This document shows, piece by piece, positions 62,542 to 64,000 of a DNA stretch of 64,000 nt (its first letter is position 1; each line of letters begins with the position of its first letter). Origin of the DNA: Candidatus Phyllobacterium onerii (GTDB lineage: Bacteria; Pseudomonadota; Alphaproteobacteria; Rhizobiales; Rhizobiaceae); assembly GCF_028331445.1 (NCBI RefSeq), contig NZ_JAQMHX010000002.1, positions 62,001-126,000 of the forward strand. The letters are read 5' to 3'. The translations under genes were made by a program, and so were the position numbers. The notes under the pieces were generated by a model that did no database searches, was not told the DNA's origin, and saw nothing but the letters and a program-made list of their open reading frames with translations.

Positions 62542-64000
62542 CTAACCAAAAGGTTCCGGCATCGTGATGTATTCGCGAAGGTACCCTGGAGCAAATGGTA
62601 CCTGGAAAACATAGTTGGCCATCAGGATGAAGGCGAGAAGACCCAAGGCCAGCAGCAGGCTGAACAGGATCGATGCTCCCGCAATTTTCCGGAGGAAGAA
62701 AAACACATAGATCGGCGCCGCGATTACGAAACCCACTATGTAGGCCAGGGCAGGGAGGGCAGCCAGGAGACCGGCAATGTAGAGCGTGGATTTGCTGGTC
62801 GAGTCCTCTGCTGCCATCTCTGCGTCGGCGTCAAGGAAGAGCCCTGGAACCTTGCTGCCCCTCAGCATTCTGATGGTCGTGATCAGCAAAAGGATCGCAG
62901 TGATGGCCGCCACGGTGAGTGGGAAGATGCTTGCCAAAAACTTGTACTGCGTTGCGTCCACGCCCACCGCTATAGCAAACAGAAGCAGCGCAATCGTGAA
63001 CGCCACCTGGGGCCAGATGTTGATGCGGGAGATATGGGTCGGCTCCATATTGCCGCCGGACGTACGCACCTTGCTGCGCATTGCATAACCGATGGATAGC
63101 ATTGCCAGCACAAGGACACCGATGGCGATTGGCCGCTCGAATATCTCCATCCCGTAGATCTGAACCGTCCGATAGAGCGATGATTCCAGCCTTTGCGACA
63201 AAACCAACCCGATAAGCAACGCGGCGCGGGACCAACCGAAGCGCTTCATGTAAATGCCAACTACACCGACAACGAGCAGAGCCAGAATATCACCCCAATC
63301 GATCTTCGCCTGATACGCCGACATGAAGATCATCACGATAATAAACGGAGCGATGAGGACGAAACGGATAGCGGTCAGGGATGCGATGGGGCGAGCCAGG
63401 ATCATGCTGATGGCCGTGCCGAGCACGTTTGAAATCGCCAGTGACCAGATGATCAGATAAATGAGATCGACGTGATTGGTGACCATATCGCGGCCGGGTG
63501 TGATGCCTATGACGACCAAGCCGCCCATAAATACAGCCATCGAGCCGGAACTCGGTATACCGAAGAAGAGCGTTGGGATGAGATCGGCGCTGTCCTTGGC
63601 ATTGTTGGCTGATTCAGGTCCGATAACACCGCGCACGTCACCTTTGCCAAACTCACTGCGGTCCTTGCTGGACTGCACGGTATGTGCGTATGAAATCCAG
63701 CCGACCACACCGCCGCCGAGCCCGGGCAGAACCCCGATCAATGACCCCAGCAGCGAGCACCGGATCACCAGCCAGAAATTTTTGATCACATCACGAATAC
63801 CGGTAATCCAGCCCTCGCCCACCAAGGCTTTTTGTGCGATGGAGCCGCCTTGCTGGCGCATCACGTCGACGACCTCGGGAAGTGCGAAGGCTCCGAGAGC
63901 CACGATTACCAGCGGTATGCCGTCGGAGAGATAGATGGTGTCGAGCGTGAAGCGATATTCCGCCGTGGCCTGTGAGGAACCGATCGTGCCCAAAAGCAGA
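62542..64000 (-). CDS. Tripartite tricarboxylate transporter permease, TctA-TctB fusion (5' end outside window)
   Basis: The frame is open to the window edge; 486 residues are visible. The first about 310 form the TctA domain, with GVLPGLGGGVVGWISY and FFGIPSSGSMAVFMGG as characteristic segments. After a short linker containing GNMEPTHISRINIWPQ there is a TctB-like domain with about five hydrophobic segments. Separate tctA and tctB genes are usual, so a single fused permease is notable. With a periplasmic TctC (not seen here) it would import citrate-like tricarboxylates. Confidence 0.85.
   Translation of the reverse strand, partial: LLLGTIGSSQATAEYRFTLDTIYLSDGIPLVIVALGAFALPEVVDVMRQQGGSIAQKALVGEGWITGIRDVIKNFWLVIRCSLLGSLIGVLPGLGGGVVGWISYAHTVQSSKDRSEFGKGDVRGVIGPESANNAKDSADLIPTLFFGIPSSGSMAVFMGGLVVIGITPGRDMVTNHVDLIYLIIWSLAISNVLGTAISMILARPIASLTAIRFVLIAPFIIVMIFMSAYQAKIDWGDILALLVVGVVGIYMKRFGWSRAALLIGLVLSQRLESSLYRTVQIYGMEIFERPIAIGVLVLAMLSIGYAMRSKVRTSGGNMEPTHISRINIWPQVAFTIALLLFAIAVGVDATQYKFLASIFPLTVAAITAILLLITTIRMLRGSKVPGLFLDADAEMAAEDSTSKSTLYIAGLLAALPALAYIVGFVIAAPIYVFFFLRKIAGASILFSLLLALGLLAFILMANYVFQVPFAPGYLREYITMPEPFG

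Noticed and set aside
1-64000. tRNA, rRNA or intact transposase genes
   Set aside because: No cloverleaf, rRNA-like stretch or transposase motif was found by eye in either strand.

Overview
The window reads as chromosome or large-replicon sequence of an alphaproteobacterium of the order Hyphomicrobiales (Rhizobiales), probably near Phyllobacteriaceae/Brucellaceae. This rests on gene content and general family resemblance (HWE-type histidine kinase, rhizobial-style amino-acid ABC transporter, AbgT/AbgB pair, DUF2721 and DUF1269 proteins, moderately high GC); no rRNA or marker gene is present to settle it. I see no tRNA, rRNA, CRISPR array, intact insertion sequence or prophage gene.

Layout. 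1-5.1 kb: an exported cluster with the 3' part of an arylsulfatase, a secreted HAD phosphatase, an octaheme cytochrome c fused to TPRs, and a convergent outer-membrane channel-like protein. 5.2-6.6 kb: small membrane proteins. 6.7-11.1 kb: iron uptake (TonB-dependent siderophore receptor, AraC regulator, siderophore-interacting reductase). 11.2-18.4 kb: a polar amino-acid ABC transporter with two substrate-binding proteins, followed by an M28-like and an AbgB-like hydrolase, with a divergent GntR regulator. 19.3-25.8 kb: ArsR/SRPBCC pair, accessory ClpP, a decayed LysR gene, an SLC13 permease, a peptidase T-like enzyme and AbgT. 26.4-32.8 kb: membrane alpha/beta hydrolase, DUF1269 protein, AI-2E-family permease, AraC regulator, small membrane proteins, an SRPBCC protein.

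33.1-39.4 kb is the most unusual accessory block: a SARP-type winged-helix/TPR regulator, a vanadium-haloperoxidase/PAP2-fold enzyme and a subtilisin-like protease, all on one strand, ending at a perfect terminator and followed by small ORFs and a LuxR-type regulator with its own terminator. 39.5-46.6 kb is gene-poor and eroded: an intact HWE kinase and a beta-lactamase-fold hydrolase lie among remnants of a cyclophilin-like gene and a second kinase, and a run of hairpins at 46.3-46.6 kb could belong to small RNAs.

47.3-51.1 kb holds a second unusual cluster: a tight three-gene operon of a secreted S1/P1-like nuclease, a gluzincin-type zinc peptidase and a ComEC-like metallo-beta-lactamase-fold hydrolase. 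51.3-54.4 kb carries two NmrA-like oxidoreductases, a cupin and a divergent Rrf2 regulator. 54.5-57.4 kb is a two-component group (FixJ-like regulator, lone receiver, PAS kinase). 57.7-59.0 kb has a methyltransferase, a pstB fragment and a small zinc-ribbon ORF. 59.2-64 kb is a catabolic operon: TctA-TctB fusion permease (cut by the window edge), ornithine cyclodeaminase-like, methylisocitrate-lyase-like and MmgE/PrpD-like enzymes, which together suggest uptake and cleavage of a citrate-like tricarboxylate.

The best candidates for undescribed systems are the SARP/haloperoxidase/subtilase set (33.1-37.9 kb) and the nuclease/peptidase/MBL operon (47.3-51.1 kb). Both are inferred from gene neighbourhood and motifs only.
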